From contig NZ_LT800497.1 of NCBI RefSeq assembly GCF_900166635.1, positions 4,366,232-4,430,231 on the forward strand: a stretch of DNA of 64,000 nt, given 5' to 3'. The stretch's first letter is position 1. The number at the start of each line of letters is the position of its first letter. Below, one piece after another: positions 20,625 to 33,422 of this stretch. The stretch comes from Oceanobacillus timonensis. Its GTDB lineage: Bacteria; Bacillota; Bacilli; Bacillales; Amphibacillaceae. The notes below the pieces were generated by a model. The model was not told the DNA's origin and did no database searches. It worked only from the letters and a program-made list of their open reading frames with translations. Position numbers and translations under genes: made by a program.

Positions 20625-21048
20625 TGCTTTCACCACCAATTTCTTCACGTTTTACAAATTTCGTTTTAATAGGTAATTTATGAGCTGCAAGACGAAGTGC
20701 TTCACGAGCTACCTCTTCAGGTACACCTGCAATTTCAAACATAATTTTACCTGGTTTTACTACTGCTACCCATCCTTCTGGAGCACCTTTACCGGAACCC
20801 ATCCGAACTTCTAAAGGCTTTGCAGTGTAAGGTTTGTCTGGAAAGATTTTGATCCAAACTTTACCGCCACGTTTCATGTAACGCGTCATTGCAATACGCG
20901 CTGCCTCGATTTGACGGCTTGTAATCCAAGAAGCCTCAACTGCTTGTAAACCGTATTCTCCGAAAGAAACAGCTGTACCGCCTTTTGCTTGGCCTCTCAT
21001 TTTACCACGATGTTGTCTACGATATTTAACACGTTTAGGCATTAACAT
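20614..21048 (-). CDS. rplP: 50S ribosomal protein L16
   Basis: Large-subunit protein close to the A site. It has 144 residues with [40 protein letters not shown] opening, the [47 protein letters not shown] core and ending [12 protein letters not shown]. It lies 18 bp after rpsC. Confidence 0.97.
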   Translation of the reverse strand: MLMPKRVKYRRQHRGKMRGQAKGGTAVSFGEYGLQAVEASWITSRQIEAARIAMTRYMKRGGKVWIKIFPDKPYTAKPLEVRMGSGKGAPEGWVAVVKPGKIMFEIAGVPEEVAREALRLAAHKLPIKTKFVKREEIGGESNEG

Positions 21049-21066
21049 AGTAATGAGCCCCCTCCC

Positions 21067-21708
21067 TTATTTATCGGTTTTTGTTGGAAGGACTTCTCCA
21101 CGATAGATCCATACTTTAACGCCTAATTTACCATACGTTGTATCAGCTTCTGCTGTACCGTAGTCAATGTCAGCACGTAAAGTATGAAGTGGTACTGTTC
21201 CTTCACTATAATGTTCTGCACGAGCGATATCTGCACCGCCTAGACGTCCAGATACTTGCGTTTTAATTCCTTTTGCTCCGGCACGCATCGCACGTTGGAT
21301 AGCTTGCTTTTGTGCACGGCGGAATGAAATACGATTTTCTAATTGACGAGCAATATTATCAGCTACAAGTGTTGCATCAAGATCTACTTTTTTGATTTCA
21401 ACAATATTGATATGAACTCGTTTGCCAGTTAAGTTGTTTAAAGATTTACGTAATGCTTCTACTTCCGAACCGCCTTTACCAATGACCATTCCCGGTTTTC
21501 CGGTATGAATCGTGATATTCACGCGGTTTGCTGCGCGTTCAATTTCAATAGAAGAAACAGAAGCCGTTTTTAGACGCTCATCAAGATATTCTCTGATTTT
21601 AATATCTTCGTGTAGTAAGTCTGCATAGTCTTTTCCAGCATACCATTTAGATTCCCAGTCTTTAATGACACCTATGCGAAGACCTGTTGGATTCACTTTT
21701 TGACCCAC
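21067..21708 (-). CDS. rpsC: 30S ribosomal protein S3
   Basis: Lines the mRNA entry tunnel, 213 residues. The KH domain holds [22 protein letters not shown], and the C-terminal domain has [56 protein letters not shown]. The sequence is a few residues shorter than B. subtilis S3 (218) at the C-terminus. It lies 3 bp after rplV. Confidence 0.98.
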   Translation of the reverse strand: MGQKVNPTGLRIGVIKDWESKWYAGKDYADLLHEDIKIREYLDERLKTASVSSIEIERAANRVNITIHTGKPGMVIGKGGSEVEALRKSLNNLTGKRVHINIVEIKKVDLDATLVADNIARQLENRISFRRAQKQAIQRAMRAGAKGIKTQVSGRLGGADIARAEHYSEGTVPLHTLRADIDYGTAEADTTYGKLGVKVWIYRGEVLPTKTDK

Positions 21709-21711
21709 TGA

Positions 21712-22053
21712 CTATCCCTCCTTCTTTTCAGTTACCACAACGGTAATGTGGCTAGTACGTTTATTGATTCTGCTTGCACGTCCTTGTGCACGTGCGCGGA
21801 AACGTTTCAAAGTAGCACCTTCGTTAACAAAAGCTTCGGATACTACTAAATTATCTGCATCCATTTCATAGTTGTGCTCTGCATTGGCAATTGCAGAATT
21901 TAAAACTTTTTCTACTACTGGAGAAGCTCCACGCTGAGTATGTTTTAAAATAGCGATTGCTTCGCCAACTTGTTTTCCTCGAATTAGATCTATAACTAAA
22001 CGAACCTTACGAGGAGCAATACGAACTGTTTTCGCAACGGCTTTAGCTTGCAT
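21712..22053 (-). CDS. rplV: 50S ribosomal protein L22
   Basis: A 113-residue protein whose long beta-hairpin lines the nascent-peptide tunnel. Conserved parts are [30 protein letters not shown] and the hairpin region [29 protein letters not shown], with no sign of the insertions or deletions linked to macrolide resistance. It lies 18 bp after rpsS. Confidence 0.98.
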   Translation of the reverse strand: MQAKAVAKTVRIAPRKVRLVIDLIRGKQVGEAIAILKHTQRGASPVVEKVLNSAIANAEHNYEMDADNLVVSEAFVNEGATLKRFRARAQGRASRINKRTSHITVVVTEKKEG

Positions 22054-22071
22054 GCCTGGTACCTCCTCTCA

Positions 22072-22350
22072 TTAGCGTCTTGTTTTTTTATCGTCACCAG
22101 CGTGTCCTCTGTACGTACGAGTTGGCGCGAATTCACCCAATTTATGACCGACCATATCTTCCGTGATATATACTGGCACATGCTTGCGTCCATCATATAC
22201 TGCAACGGTATGACCAACAAATTGCGGGAAGATGGTAGAGCGGCGAGACCATGTTTTTACTACTTGCTTCTTATCATCGGTGTTCAGCACTTCAATTTTC
22301 TTCATTAGATGGTCATCTGCAAAAGGTCCTTTTTTCAAACTGCGACCCAT
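22072..22350 (-). CDS. rpsS: 30S ribosomal protein S19
   Basis: Small-subunit head protein that pairs with S13 and contacts 16S rRNA. It has 92 residues with the standard [20 protein letters not shown] start and the signature [46 protein letters not shown]. An AAGGAGG site precedes the ATG. It lies 57 bp after rplB. Confidence 0.98.
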   Translation of the reverse strand: MGRSLKKGPFADDHLMKKIEVLNTDDKKQVVKTWSRRSTIFPQFVGHTVAVYDGRKHVPVYITEDMVGHKLGEFAPTRTYRGHAGDDKKTRR

Positions 22351-22407
22351 GGATAAGCCTCCTTCCGGGGATTAGAGACGGGTGTTTCAGCCCGTCCGTT
22401 TTTCCGT

Positions 22408-23238
22408 TTATTTTTTACGTCTACGAACGATATACTTATCAGTTGGTTTATTACGTTGACGTGTTTTGTAACCAAGTGTTGGTTTGCCCCAAGGTGACAT
22501 TGGTGATTTACGTCCGATTGGTGCGCGTCCTTCACCACCACCATGTGGGTGATCATTAGGGTTCATAACAGAACCGCGGACAGTTGGGCGTTTACCTTTC
22601 CAACGGGAACGGCCGGCTTTACCTACACGGATTAGTTCATGTTCAATGTTACCTACTTGACCGATAGTAGCACGGCAGCTTGTTAAAATTAAACGAACTT
22701 CTCCGGAAGCAAGACGAACCAATGTATACTTTTCTTCACGTCCGAGGATTTGCGCTTCTGCCCCAGCAGAACGAGCTAATTGTCCTCCGCGTCCCGGTTT
22801 TAATTCAATGTTGTGAATAACAGTACCTACTGGAATATTACCCAATGGCAATGCGTTCCCTGTTTTGATATCTGCATTTTCACCAGATTCAATTACTTGT
22901 CCTACTTTGATATTTTTCGGAGCAAGGATGTAACGTTTTTCCCCATCAGCATAATGGATTAATGCAATATTTGCTGAACGGTTGGGATCGTATTCGATTG
23001 TAGCAATGCGTCCTGGTACACCGTCTTTATCGCGTTTAAAGTCAATAATACGATATTGGCGTTTATGGCCGCCGCCATGATGACGAACCGTTAATTTCCC
23101 TTGGTTATTACGTCCACCACGTTTAGATAATGGAGTTAAAAGGGATCTTTCAGGGGTATTCGTAGTAATCTCTGCAAAGTCTGAACCAGACATATTACGT
23201 CTACCATTTGAAGTTGGTCTATACTTTTTAATCGCCAT
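22408..23238 (-). CDS. rplB: 50S ribosomal protein L2
   Basis: One of the most conserved proteins, essential for subunit joining and peptidyl transfer. The 276-residue chain has [58 protein letters not shown] and the C-terminal signature [42 protein letters not shown] with the functionally important histidine of [10 protein letters not shown]. It lies 42 bp after rplW. Confidence 0.98.
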   Translation of the reverse strand: MAIKKYRPTSNGRRNMSGSDFAEITTNTPERSLLTPLSKRGGRNNQGKLTVRHHGGGHKRQYRIIDFKRDKDGVPGRIATIEYDPNRSANIALIHYADGEKRYILAPKNIKVGQVIESGENADIKTGNALPLGNIPVGTVIHNIELKPGRGGQLARSAGAEAQILGREEKYTLVRLASGEVRLILTSCRATIGQVGNIEHELIRVGKAGRSRWKGKRPTVRGSVMNPNDHPHGGGEGRAPIGRKSPMSPWGKPTLGYKTRQRNKPTDKYIVRRRKK

Positions 23239-23280
23239 CGTTGTCCCTCCTTTTAATTTGGATTCTATTTATACGTACGA

Positions 23281-23568
23281 TTAAGCCTCAAAGAAATCGA
23301 GTTCTTTGCTATCCTCTGACAGTTGAACAATCGCTTTTTTACGATCGGGACGGTAACCACCGTAACGGCCCATTCGTTTAAATTTACCTTTAAGGTTCAT
23401 CGTGTTAACATTTACTACTTTTACTCCAAAGATGGTTTCAACCGCATCTTTGATTTCTGTTTTGTTCGCTTTTTCAACTACTTCAAACGTGTATTTCTTC
23501 TCTGCCATTAAATCAGCAGTATTCTCTGTAATGACAGGGCGTTTAATTACATCGCGCAGGTCTTTCAT
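23281..23568 (-). CDS. rplW: 50S ribosomal protein L23
   Basis: Docking platform for trigger factor and SRP at the tunnel exit, 95 residues. It reads [57 protein letters not shown]. Its start overlaps the rplD stop by 4 bp, so the two are translationally coupled. Confidence 0.98.
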   Translation of the reverse strand: MKDLRDVIKRPVITENTADLMAEKKYTFEVVEKANKTEIKDAVETIFGVKVVNVNTMNLKGKFKRMGRYGGYRPDRKKAIVQLSEDSKELDFFEA

Positions 23569-24191
23569 TGTGCGAGCACCTCCCCTGCTTTTTCAGCTGC
23601 ATCTTTTGTGATAATCAGCTTGTCATGCGTAAGCAAGTCAAGTACATTCAATTCTTCTACTGTTAATACCTTTACGTTTTGTAAGTTGTTTGCAGAACGA
23701 GCAATTGTTTCATTATTCTCTGAAAGAACAATAAGTGCTTTTTCTTCAACTTTTAATCCGTTAAGGATGTTAATAACTTCTTTGGTTTTCGGTGCATCGA
23801 TTGTGATGGCATCTAAAACAAATAAGCTTTCTTCTTTTACTTTAGAAGATAATGCAGACTTCAACGCTAAACGGCGAACTTTCTTTGGTAATTTGTAGCT
23901 ATAGCTGCGTGGAGTTGGTCCGAAGACAGTTCCACCGCCAACCCATTGCGGTGAACGGGTAGATCCTTGACGTGCGCGTCCAGTTCCTTTTTGGCGCCAT
24001 GGTTTGCGACCTCCACCACGAACTTCAGAACGGTTTTTAACATCGTGTGTACCTTGACGTAAAGATGCACGTTGCATAACAACCGCTTCATGAAGTACAT
24101 GTGTGTTTGGTTCAATACCAAAAACAGCGTCATTTAATTCAATATCTCCAACATTGCTTCCATCCTGTTTTAAAAGTGCTACTTTAGGCAT
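23565..24191 (-). CDS. rplD: 50S ribosomal protein L4
   Basis: Large-subunit protein with an extended loop into the peptide tunnel, 208 residues. The loop motif [33 protein letters not shown] is intact. In E. coli L4 autoregulates the S10 operon; such control is not known for Bacilli. It lies 26 bp after rplC and overlaps rplW. Confidence 0.98.
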   Translation of the reverse strand: MPKVALLKQDGSNVGDIELNDAVFGIEPNTHVLHEAVVMQRASLRQGTHDVKNRSEVRGGGRKPWRQKGTGRARQGSTRSPQWVGGGTVFGPTPRSYSYKLPKKVRRLALKSALSSKVKEESLFVLDAITIDAPKTKEVINILNGLKVEEKALIVLSENNETIARSANNLQNVKVLTVEELNVLDLLTHDKLIITKDAAEKAGEVLAQ

Positions 24192-24217
24192 GACATATCC
24201 TCCCTTCGTTTATGTGA

Positions 24218-24847
24218 TTAGTTACCTTTTATTGTACTCGTGATTTTTACATGAGATTTTTTTGGACCAGGGATATTTCCCTTAATCAATAGCAGATTCT
24301 TTTCAGCATCTACATTTACTACTTCCAGGTTTTGAATGGTTACTTGTTCTGCACCCATATGTCCTGGCAAATTATGACCTTTGAAAACACGCATGGAGTT
24401 AATTTCCCCCATTGCACCTGGAGCTCTATGGAAATGAGACCCGTGTGTTTTTGGACCGCGTTGTTGATTGTGACGCTTGATAGCACCTTGGAATCCTTTC
24501 CCTTTAGATGTACCTGTCACATCAATTTTTTCGCCGGCTTCAAAGATATCGACGTTGATTTCTTGACCAACTTCATAGCTGTCAATTTCTGCGCCACGGA
24601 TTTCACGAACGTAGCGCTTAGGGGCAGTGCCTGCTTTCTCAGCATGACCTTTTTCCGCTTTATTTGTACGTGATTCCTTTTTATCAGCAAAACCGATTTG
24701 CAACGCTTCATAACCATCATTTTCTAAAGTTCTCTTTTGCAACACAACATTCGCTTCAGCCTGAACAACTGTTACTGGTACAACTTCTCCATTTTCAGAG
24801 AAAAGCTGCGTCATGCCGATTTTACGACCTAAGATTCCTTTCGTCAT
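24218..24847 (-). CDS. rplC: 50S ribosomal protein L3
   Basis: Early-assembly protein whose loop approaches the peptidyl-transferase centre. The 209 residues begin [31 protein letters not shown] and include [29 protein letters not shown] and [23 protein letters not shown] precedes the ATG. It lies 28 bp after rpsJ. Confidence 0.98.
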   Translation of the reverse strand: MTKGILGRKIGMTQLFSENGEVVPVTVVQAEANVVLQKRTLENDGYEALQIGFADKKESRTNKAEKGHAEKAGTAPKRYVREIRGAEIDSYEVGQEINVDIFEAGEKIDVTGTSKGKGFQGAIKRHNQQRGPKTHGSHFHRAPGAMGEINSMRVFKGHNLPGHMGAEQVTIQNLEVVNVDAEKNLLLIKGNIPGPKKSHVKITSTIKGN

Positions 24848-24875
24848 CCGTTACACCTCCTGTATTTAAAACAAA

Positions 24876-25308
<433 letters not shown>

Positions 25309-25314
25309 TACATT

Positions 25315-25343
25315 AGTATAACAAATATCTTTGACCATAGCAA
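25315..25343 (-). promoter_or_regulatory. SigA promoter of the S10 operon
   Basis: Minus-strand TTGCTA (25338-25343) and TATACT (25315-25320) are 17 bp apart, with an extended -10 TGT before TATACT. Confidence 0.75.
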
Positions 25344-25492
25344 GCTTATACATAGCTATCTACAAGTTTGCACATTTTTATATTATACATAGCATTCAGC
25401 CTGATTGCAAGCATATTTTAAAAGTTTTTTTATATCCTTATAAAATAGTAGAAATTTGCTTCTTTTTAACTCGGAAATACCTTTCATAACAC

Positions 25493-25530
25493 AAGGAAAA
25501 GCGGAACCAGCTGATTTACCGTCCCGCTCC
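25493..25530 (-). terminator. Terminator after the AtoE-type transporter gene
   Basis: The stem AGCGGGAC / GTTCCGCT (8 bp with one G-U pair, 13-base loop) is followed on the minus strand by TTTTCCTTGT. It lies 22 bp past the stop codon. Confidence 0.65.
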
Positions 25531-25552
25531 ACATTAACATATAACCCTACTA

Positions 25553-26878
25553 TTATAATAGTAGAAACCCGATAACAATCGGAATGAAAGTAAACAGCAA
25601 AATCATGACACAAAAGCCCATAATATCTCGAATCTTCAACCCGGCAATGGCGAGTACAGGCAGTGCCCAGAACGGCTGAATCATGTTTGTCCAGGCATCT
25701 CCCCAAGCAACTGCCATGGCTGTTTTTGCTGTATCTGCTCCAATTTCAAGCGCTGCTTGTATCATGATAGGGCCTTGCACAGCCCATTGTCCGCCTCCCG
25801 AAGGTACTAACGCATTAACAACGCCCGCACTGAGAAATGTAAAGATGGGCAGTGTATAATCTGTTGCGAAACTCACAAACCATAATGAGATTTTATCTGA
25901 TAATCCAGATGATACCATCATTCCCATTATTCCAGCATAGAATGGAAACTGTATAATAATTCCCCCGGCATTCTTCACACCTTTACTCACCGTTTCCAGA
26001 AAACGTCTCGGTGTCCTATGAAATAGAATCCCTAAGAAAAGAAAAATAAAATTGACGATATTGATATTCAGATCAAATCCATTCGCAACGAAATGATAGC
26101 CAATAAAAAGGAGTCCCATCATGCCAATCAGAAGAGACAAAGTCTGGCTGTTCTCCAACCTTTCTGCCGGTGTTGCTGGTTGATGAATTTCCGTTTCCTT
26201 TTCCTCTTCGGCTTCTTCCTTCCATAATGAAGGATCTATTTTACCTACAGGGTCTGCCCCCTTTAATAGATATCGATTGAAAAGCGGCAATGTAATCAAT
26301 AAGGTAATGACAATAAACAGATTAAATGAACTGAACAATGTCTCGGTTACTGGAATGAGACCGATTGTATCTTCTAAAAAATGGCCTGGAGTGGCAATCA
26401 GCAGTGGGACGGATCCAGAAAAACCGCCATGCCAGATGACCATACCGCTGTATGCGCTGGCAATCAATATCCGATAATCCACGCCAGGAACCCGTTTTGC
26501 CACATGAACAGCAAACAATGCACCGACAACAAGTCCAAATCCATAGTTTATTAAACAAGCAAGCAAAGCAACCAATGTTACCAGCATCACCGCTTGCCCC
26601 GGCGTTTTTGCTGCTCTGCTGAGTTTAGCTAAAAAACCTTTTACAACAGGAGTGCTTGCTAAAATATATCCGGTGACGACCACCAGTGACATTTGCATGC
26701 CAAATTCAAGCAGATCCCAAAAACCATCGCCCCAATAAGTTACCATTTCCATCGGACCGCTGCCTGTTAGGGAAACACCTAATACGTAAACAAAGATGGT
26801 TAAAATAATAGCAAATAAAAAAGCGTCTGGTAAATATCTCTGTACCGCCCTGTCAAAGAATCTCGTTAGAACTTTCAA
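25553..26878 (-). CDS. Short-chain fatty acid transporter, AtoE family
   Basis: Polytopic membrane protein of 441 residues with about ten hydrophobic segments; the family is thought to import short-chain fatty acids such as acetoacetate or butyrate. The N-terminal KVLTRFFDRAVQRYLPDAFLFAIILTIFVY and the segment VVNALVPSGGGQWAVQGPIMIQAALEIG are characteristic. The start codon is TTG, with AAGGGGGAG just upstream. It lies 264 bp after a 3-hydroxybutyrate dehydrogenase gene in the same direction, which supports a joint role in ketone-body or polyhydroxybutyrate metabolism. This gene group does not occur here in B. subtilis. Confidence 0.9.
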   Translation of the reverse strand: MKVLTRFFDRAVQRYLPDAFLFAIILTIFVYVLGVSLTGSGPMEMVTYWGDGFWDLLEFGMQMSLVVVTGYILASTPVVKGFLAKLSRAAKTPGQAVMLVTLVALLACLINYGFGLVVGALFAVHVAKRVPGVDYRILIASAYSGMVIWHGGFSGSVPLLIATPGHFLEDTIGLIPVTETLFSSFNLFIVITLLITLPLFNRYLLKGADPVGKIDPSLWKEEAEEEKETEIHQPATPAERLENSQTLSLLIGMMGLLFIGYHFVANGFDLNINIVNFIFLFLGILFHRTPRRFLETVSKGVKNAGGIIIQFPFYAGIMGMMVSSGLSDKISLWFVSFATDYTLPIFTFLSAGVVNALVPSGGGQWAVQGPIMIQAALEIGADTAKTAMAVAWGDAWTNMIQPFWALPVLAIAGLKIRDIMGFCVMILLFTFIPIVIGFLLL

Positions 26879-27142
26879 TCGAACTCCCCCTTATATGCTG
26901 CTTTATCATCAGCCGAAACGTTCTCCCCAAAAACGCCGCTTCGGTTTCTGCTATAATCTATTCGGAAATATTGCTTCTTTAGCACAACTTCTAACGAATA
27001 AAGTGAAACTTCCAGCAACCGAGATATTATTCTGCCAATGTTGTCAGGTAATATAATCACTACGGAAAAACACCTGCGATGATAACTCGGCTGCCAGATT
27101 CGTGTTTTAACGATACGTTTCGTAAATACTTAAAAAGTCACG

Positions 27143-27919
27143 TTATTGAGCAGTATATCCTCCATCCAGTACAACCGCTTGCCCCGTAATTCCTTTTGCT
27201 TTATCGCTGGCTAAGAACATGACATAATCAGCAACTTCCTGAACATCTAAAAGCCGTTTTTGCGGTACTAACGGGTATAATACTTCTTCCAGTACTTTTT
27301 CAATTGGCACGTTACGAGTTTTTGCCAAATCCGCAAACTGTCCACGTACCAGCGGCGTATCGACATACCCAGGGCAAATCGCATTCACTGTAATTCCATC
27401 TGCAGCTCCTTCTAAAGCAGACACCTTGGTTAAGCCGATTACTCCATGCTTTGCACTGTTATAAGCTGCCTTACCCGCAAAACCAATCAGCCCATTAATC
27501 GAAGCCATATTAATAATCCGTCCAAAGCCTTGCTTTTTCATCAGCGGGAAAATAAGTTTGGTTGCCATAAACGGGGCGACCAGCATAACCTTTGTCATCA
27601 ACTCAAATTTCTCAGTCGGAAAATCTTCCACAGCAGATACATGCTGCAATCCTGCATTGTTAATTAAAACATCTATTCTCCCCCATTTTTCTTCCGTGTC
27701 ACCCAAAGCCTGTTTGAGCTCTTCTTCACTGGTAACATCGCATTTCAATCCAAAACAGTCATACCCTTTTTTCCTTAAATCTTCCGCAGCTTTCATCACT
27801 TTCTCTGCATTCACATCTGACAAAGCTACCTTTGCACCGTTTCTTGCAAACGCACAGCCAATTTCATATCCGATACCACTTGCTGCGCCGGTTATAAAAA
27901 CCACTTTATTTTCTACCAT
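27143..27919 (-). CDS. D-3-hydroxybutyrate dehydrogenase, SDR family
   Basis: NAD-dependent enzyme interconverting 3-hydroxybutyrate and acetoacetate. The 258-residue protein has ITGAASGIG (residues 9-17), NNAG (87-90) and the catalytic Ser140, Tyr153 and Lys157. LQHVSAVEDFP after NNAG and the segment VPIEKVLEEVLYPLVPQKRL are typical of the hydroxybutyrate dehydrogenase subgroup. An AAAAGGAGG site precedes the ATG. Next to the AtoE-like transporter it probably serves use of 3-hydroxybutyrate/acetoacetate; direction of flux is unknown. Confidence 0.9.
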   Translation of the reverse strand: MVENKVVFITGAASGIGYEIGCAFARNGAKVALSDVNAEKVMKAAEDLRKKGYDCFGLKCDVTSEEELKQALGDTEEKWGRIDVLINNAGLQHVSAVEDFPTEKFELMTKVMLVAPFMATKLIFPLMKKQGFGRIINMASINGLIGFAGKAAYNSAKHGVIGLTKVSALEGAADGITVNAICPGYVDTPLVRGQFADLAKTRNVPIEKVLEEVLYPLVPQKRLLDVQEVADYVMFLASDKAKGITGQAVVLDGGYTAQ

Positions 27920-28250
27920 ATGTCATCCTCCTTTTACCGCAATATAACTGGCTGTAAAAAAAACGAGCTAAATGCCATTCCGCTTTATAGCTAAGACATC
28001 CACTCTTCATACACAGAAGTTCATAACCCCTGTTTATATATCCAGTTCGATCACACGTATTTCAATGTACTTCTCTTATATCATAACAAAATCGCATCTA
28101 TTGGAGGAGCTGTTTTTTCAATTATCTTTTTATAACTTATTGTGATGAAACCAGAATATGGTTACTTTAGCGCAAACCATTAAATGAACCAACTTAGAAA
28201 ACAAAAATTAAAAATAATAATAAATAATAAATGAAATATAATGAAACATA
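27920..28250. other. Divergent intergenic region between hydroxybutyrate dehydrogenase and glpX
   Basis: About 330 bp with no supported gene, very AT-rich near 28200-28250. On the minus strand a TTGAAA with GATATA 17 bp (or TATATA 19 bp) further on (28030-28065) could be the dehydrogenase promoter. I looked for a sigma-54 site (TGGCAC-N5-TTGC), which controls some related genes, and saw no good match. Confidence 0.4.
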
Positions 28251-28279
28251 TTGATATAAAACGAAAACTGTATTACTAT
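28251..28279 (+). promoter_or_regulatory. SigA promoter of glpX
   Basis: TTGATA (28251-28256) and TACTAT (28274-28279) are 17 bp apart. The leader to the start codon would be about 100 nt. Confidence 0.65.
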
Positions 28280-28387
28280 TAATTTAATACGCATTTTGTT
28301 AGGTTACTTTAAAAACACAAATGGAATGGTGTATTTCATCATCGTTATTTATTTTTACAGATAAAAATTCTAAAGGAGTTGGCAGTT

Positions 28388-29335
28388 ATGAATCAGTTCA
28401 TTCAAGAATTTCTGCATGTTACAGAGTCCGCAGCACTTGCAACATATCCTTGGATTGGTACCGGAAATAAAATAGAAGCTGATCAGGCAGCTACAGATTC
28501 GATGCGTGCCCAGCTAAATAACATCTCTATGGATGGAGAAATTGTTATTGGCGAAGGAGAAATCGATGAAGCCCCTATGCTGTTTATCGGTGAAAAAGTA
28601 GGTACTGGTCTTGGAGAAGGTGTCGATTTGGCAGTTGATCCAATTGACGGCACAACCTCTACTTCTAAAGGAAAAAATAATGCGATTGCGGTCATTGCCA
28701 TCGCAAAGAAAGGTACCCTGCTCCATGCTCCTGATATGTATATGGAGAAGATTGTAACTGGACCGGAAGCAGCCGGTAAAATTAATATTAATTATCCTCT
28801 GGAGAAAAATTTGCGCATCATTGCAGAGGCAAAAGGAAAGCAGCTCGAAGAATTAAAAGTGATTATCCAAGACAGAGAAAGGCACAACCATTGGGTAGAA
28901 GAAGCACGCGCTTTAGGTGTTCGAACAGAATTGTTTGAAGAAGGAGATATTATTCCCGCCATTTCAACATGCCTCCATCGGCAAGGTAACGCAGACTTAT
29001 TTATTGGTATCGGTGGTGCACCTGAAGGAGTTCTGGCAGCTGTCGGAGTAAAAAGTTTAGGTGGAGAAATGCAGGCGAGATTACTTCCCAATACAGATGA
29101 ACAATGGAATCGATGCATATCCATGAAACTTGCCCGCCCAAATGAAGCACTTTCTCATCAGCAGTTAGTCAATACAGATGAGTGTGCTTTTATAGCTACA
29201 AGTATAACAAGCAATATGCTTTCACAGGGAATCGAAAATAATCAAGACATCTTTATTACACATTCTATCGTTTTAAATGGTTTAGATAAATGTTTTCGCC
29301 ATATCGCAACAGAGCACCCAAAGATTTCTGTATAA
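28388..29335 (+). CDS. glpX: Class II fructose-1,6-bisphosphatase
   Basis: Gluconeogenic enzyme that removes the C1 phosphate from fructose-1,6-bisphosphate. The 315-residue protein has the metal/phosphatase motifs GEGEID (55-60) and VDPIDGTTS (around 83-91) and the GlpX segment IGIGGAPEGVLAAVGVKSLGGEMQARL. I chose the ATG at 28388, nine bases after AAAGGAG; an upstream TTG overlaps that spacing. It is alone on the plus strand, facing tuf, and probably complements the neighbouring hydroxybutyrate genes during growth on non-sugar carbon (inference). Confidence 0.95.
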   Translation: MNQFIQEFLHVTESAALATYPWIGTGNKIEADQAATDSMRAQLNNISMDGEIVIGEGEIDEAPMLFIGEKVGTGLGEGVDLAVDPIDGTTSTSKGKNNAIAVIAIAKKGTLLHAPDMYMEKIVTGPEAAGKININYPLEKNLRIIAEAKGKQLEELKVIIQDRERHNHWVEEARALGVRTELFEEGDIIPAISTCLHRQGNADLFIGIGGAPEGVLAAVGVKSLGGEMQARLLPNTDEQWNRCISMKLARPNEALSHQQLVNTDECAFIATSITSNMLSQGIENNQDIFITHSIVLNGLDKCFRHIATEHPKISV

Positions 29336-29392
29336 AGTGAAACTTCCTCTCGTTTCTAGAATGGAGCGTCTTACAGTTAGTTACAACGCAAT

Positions 29393-29444
29393 AAAAAAAG
29401 AACCTTCGATAATCAGCTGATCATTTATCGAAGGTTCTTTTTTA
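29393..29444. terminator. Bidirectional terminator between glpX and tuf
   Basis: The long stem AAAAAAGAACCTTCGATAA / TTATCGAAGGTTCTTTTTT has runs of A and T on both sides. It serves the convergent glpX (+) and tuf (-) transcripts. Confidence 0.9.
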
Positions 29445-29498
29445 TTAGGAACAGAAAGACAACGTCGTCACGCCGCCTTCCTGTATAAAAAGCATTTA

Positions 29499-30686
<1,188 letters not shown>

Positions 30687-30793
30687 TTATAGTTCCTCCT
30701 TTAAATATATAGCAATTTTTAGGAGCCGGGAAAATCATTAAGAAATTCCTGGCCTTTACTAAATGTTATACGTCAGATTGAAGAAAAAATCAA

Positions 30794-32872
30794 TTATTGA
30801 CCTGCATTTTTCTTGATAATTTCTTCAGTAATGCTTTTCGGTGTTTCTTCGTAGTGGTCAAAGTGCATCGTATACACACCGCGGCCTTGCGTATTTGAAC
30901 GTAATGCTGTTGCATAACCGAACATTTCTGCAAGCGGTACGAATGCTTTAACAACTTGTGCAGTTCCGCGGGCTTCCATACCTTCTACGCGTCCACGACG
31001 GGATGTTACATCACCCATGATGTCTCCCATGTATTCTTCAGGGATAACAATTTCTACTCTCATCATTGGTTCAAGCAGAACCGGGTTACATTTATTTTTA
31101 GCAGCTTTCAGTGCCATAGAAGCGGCCACTTTAAACGCCATTTCGTTGGAATCGACATCGTGATAGCTTCCATCATATAGAGTAGCTTTCACATCAATTA
31201 ATGGATAACCGGCAATAACACCGTTTTCCATCGCCTCTTCAATCCCTTGTTGAACAGCAGGGACATACTCACGAGGAACGACACCACCAACGATTTTATT
31301 TTGAAATTCAAATCCGGCACCTTCTTCGTTTGGCTCAAATTTAACCCAAACGTGACCGAATTGTCCACGTCCACCAGACTGACGTACGAATTTACCTTCC
31401 ACTTCAGCAGAAGCACGGAATGTTTCTCTGTAAGAAACTTGCGGTGCACCTACTTGTGCGCCTACTTTAAATTCACGTTTCAGACGGTCTACGATGATAT
31501 CCAGGTGAAGCTCACCCATACCAGAGATAAGTGTTTGGCCTGTTTCTACGTTTGTTTCTGTACGGAAAGTTGGATCCTCTTCCGCAAGTTTAGCAAGCGC
31601 AATAGCCATTTTGTCCTGGTCTGCTTTTGTTTCCGGCTCGATAGCAACCGAGATAACCGGTTCAGGGAATTCCATGGACTCAAGAATAACGAGATCCTTT
31701 TCGTCACATAATGTATCGCCTGTAGCAGTATCTTTTAACCCAACCGCAGCTGCAATTTCACCTGCGTAAGCAACTGAAATTTCCTGACGGGAGTTAGCGT
31801 GCATTTGCAGGATACGTCCAATACGTTCCCGTTTGTCTTTTACAGAGTTCTTTACATAAGAACCTGATTTAAGTGTACCGGAGTACACGCGGAAGAATGT
31901 TAATTTACCAACATAAGGGTCTGACATTACTTTAAAGGCTAATGCAGAAAATGGCGCTTCGTCCGTAGACGGGCGTGTTACTTCTTCGTCTGTTCCAGGA
32001 ACAATACCTTCAATTGGAGGTACATCTGTTGGAGCAGGAAGATAGTCAATAACTGCATCCAGCATCAGCTGAACACCTTTATTTTTAAATGCAGAACCAC
32101 AAAGAACCGGGTAGAAATCTACATTCAATGTAGCTTGACGAATAGCACTTGTGAGTTCATCATTTGAGATTTCTTCCCCTTCAAGATACTTCATCATCAA
32201 CTCTTCGTCTGTTTCAGCTACCGCTTCAATCAAGCTTGCACGTAATTCTTCTGCTTGTTCTTTCAACTCAGCAGGAATTTCCACTGTTTCGGATTTTTGA
32301 CCTAAATCATCTAAATATTTATGAGCTTCCATTGTGATTAAGTCAATAATTCCGCTAAATTCATCCTCAGCCCCAATAGGCATTTGGATAGGATGTGCGT
32401 TTGCACCAAGGCGCTCTTTCAATGTATTCGTTGAATACAAGAAGTCTGCACCTACTTTATCCATTTTGTTAATAAATACAATACGTGGAACACCATATGT
32501 TGTCGCTTGACGCCATACCGTTTCCGTTTGTGGTTCCACTCCGGATTGAGCATCCAGAACTGTTACCGCTCCATCAAGTACACGAAGCGAACGTTCCACC
32601 TCTACAGTGAAATCAACGTGCCCCGGTGTATCAATGATGTTAATACGATGATCATTCCAAGCAGCAGTGGTTGCAGCGGAAGTGATTGTAATTCCACGCT
32701 CTTGCTCTTGTGACATCCAGTCCATTTGGGATGCCCCTTCATGGGTTTCACCAATTTTATGAATACGTCCTGTATAGAAAAGAATACGTTCGGTAGTTGT
32801 TGTCTTACCCGCATCAATGTGCGCCATAATACCGATATTACGTGTCTTTTCCAAGGAGAACTCTCTAGCCAT
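30794..32872 (-). CDS. fusA: Elongation factor G
   Basis: Translocase GTPase, 692 residues in five domains. G motifs [36 protein letters not shown] and NKMDKVGAD are intact, and the C-terminal half has the SYRETF and [16 protein letters not shown] segments. Fusidic-acid contact regions show no obvious change, though I cannot align them fully. It lies 43 bp after rpsG, with an AAGGAG site. Confidence 0.98.
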   Translation of the reverse strand: MAREFSLEKTRNIGIMAHIDAGKTTTTERILFYTGRIHKIGETHEGASQMDWMSQEQERGITITSAATTAAWNDHRINIIDTPGHVDFTVEVERSLRVLDGAVTVLDAQSGVEPQTETVWRQATTYGVPRIVFINKMDKVGADFLYSTNTLKERLGANAHPIQMPIGAEDEFSGIIDLITMEAHKYLDDLGQKSETVEIPAELKEQAEELRASLIEAVAETDEELMMKYLEGEEISNDELTSAIRQATLNVDFYPVLCGSAFKNKGVQLMLDAVIDYLPAPTDVPPIEGIVPGTDEEVTRPSTDEAPFSALAFKVMSDPYVGKLTFFRVYSGTLKSGSYVKNSVKDKRERIGRILQMHANSRQEISVAYAGEIAAAVGLKDTATGDTLCDEKDLVILESMEFPEPVISVAIEPETKADQDKMAIALAKLAEEDPTFRTETNVETGQTLISGMGELHLDIIVDRLKREFKVGAQVGAPQVSYRETFRASAEVEGKFVRQSGGRGQFGHVWVKFEPNEEGAGFEFQNKIVGGVVPREYVPAVQQGIEEAMENGVIAGYPLIDVKATLYDGSYHDVDSNEMAFKVAASMALKAAKNKCNPVLLEPMMRVEIVIPEEYMGDIMGDVTSRRGRVEGMEARGTAQVVKAFVPLAEMFGYATALRSNTQGRGVYTMHFDHYEETPKSITEEIIKKNAGQ

Positions 32873-32915
32873 GTATTCTTCTCCTTCCTATAGATAGCAA
32901 ATGCTTAAATTTAAA

Positions 32916-33386
32916 TTACCAACGATAGTGAGCGAATGCTTTATTCGCTTCTGCCATTTTATGCATATCTTCTCTTCTTTTAACAGCAGCTCCTGTGTTA
33001 TTAGAAGCATCAAGGATTTCATTAGCAAGACGTTCTTCCATTGTTTTTTCTCCGCGCAGACGGGAATAGTTAACAATATAACGTAATCCTAAAGCTTGAC
33101 GACGTTCTGGACGAACCTCCACTGGTACTTGATAGTTTGAACCACCGACACGGCGAGCCCGAACTTCAAGGACAGGCATTACATTTTTCATTGCCTGTTC
33201 AAAAACCTCCATTGCGTTTTGACCGCTTCTTTCAGAAACTAATTCAAACGCATTATAAAGAATTTTTTGTGCTTTACCACGTTTCCCGTCAATCATGATC
33301 TGGTTGATCAGGCGCGTAACTAATTTTGAGTTATAAAGCGGATCTGGTAACACATCACGCTTTGGTACTGGACCTTTACGAGGCAT
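32916..33386 (-). CDS. rpsG: 30S ribosomal protein S7
   Basis: Primary head-assembly protein binding the 3' domain of 16S rRNA, 156 residues. It reads [46 protein letters not shown] and has the signature [27 protein letters not shown]. It lies 36 bp after rpsL behind an AAGGAGG site. Confidence 0.98.
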   Translation of the reverse strand: MPRKGPVPKRDVLPDPLYNSKLVTRLINQIMIDGKRGKAQKILYNAFELVSERSGQNAMEVFEQAMKNVMPVLEVRARRVGGSNYQVPVEVRPERRQALGLRYIVNYSRLRGEKTMEERLANEILDASNNTGAAVKRREDMHKMAEANKAFAHYRW

Positions 33387-33422
33387 TGTATATCCTCCTT
33401 TCCTTCAGATAAATGATGTCAT

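Noticed and set aside
26875..27060. A 61-codon ORF upstream of the AtoE-type gene
   Set aside because: No ribosome-binding site, and it overlaps the transporter's start and its ribosome-binding site.
27920..28387. Sigma-54 promoter for the hydroxybutyrate genes
   Set aside because: TGGCA occurs on the minus strand near 27975, but the spacing to a GC -12 element does not fit the consensus.
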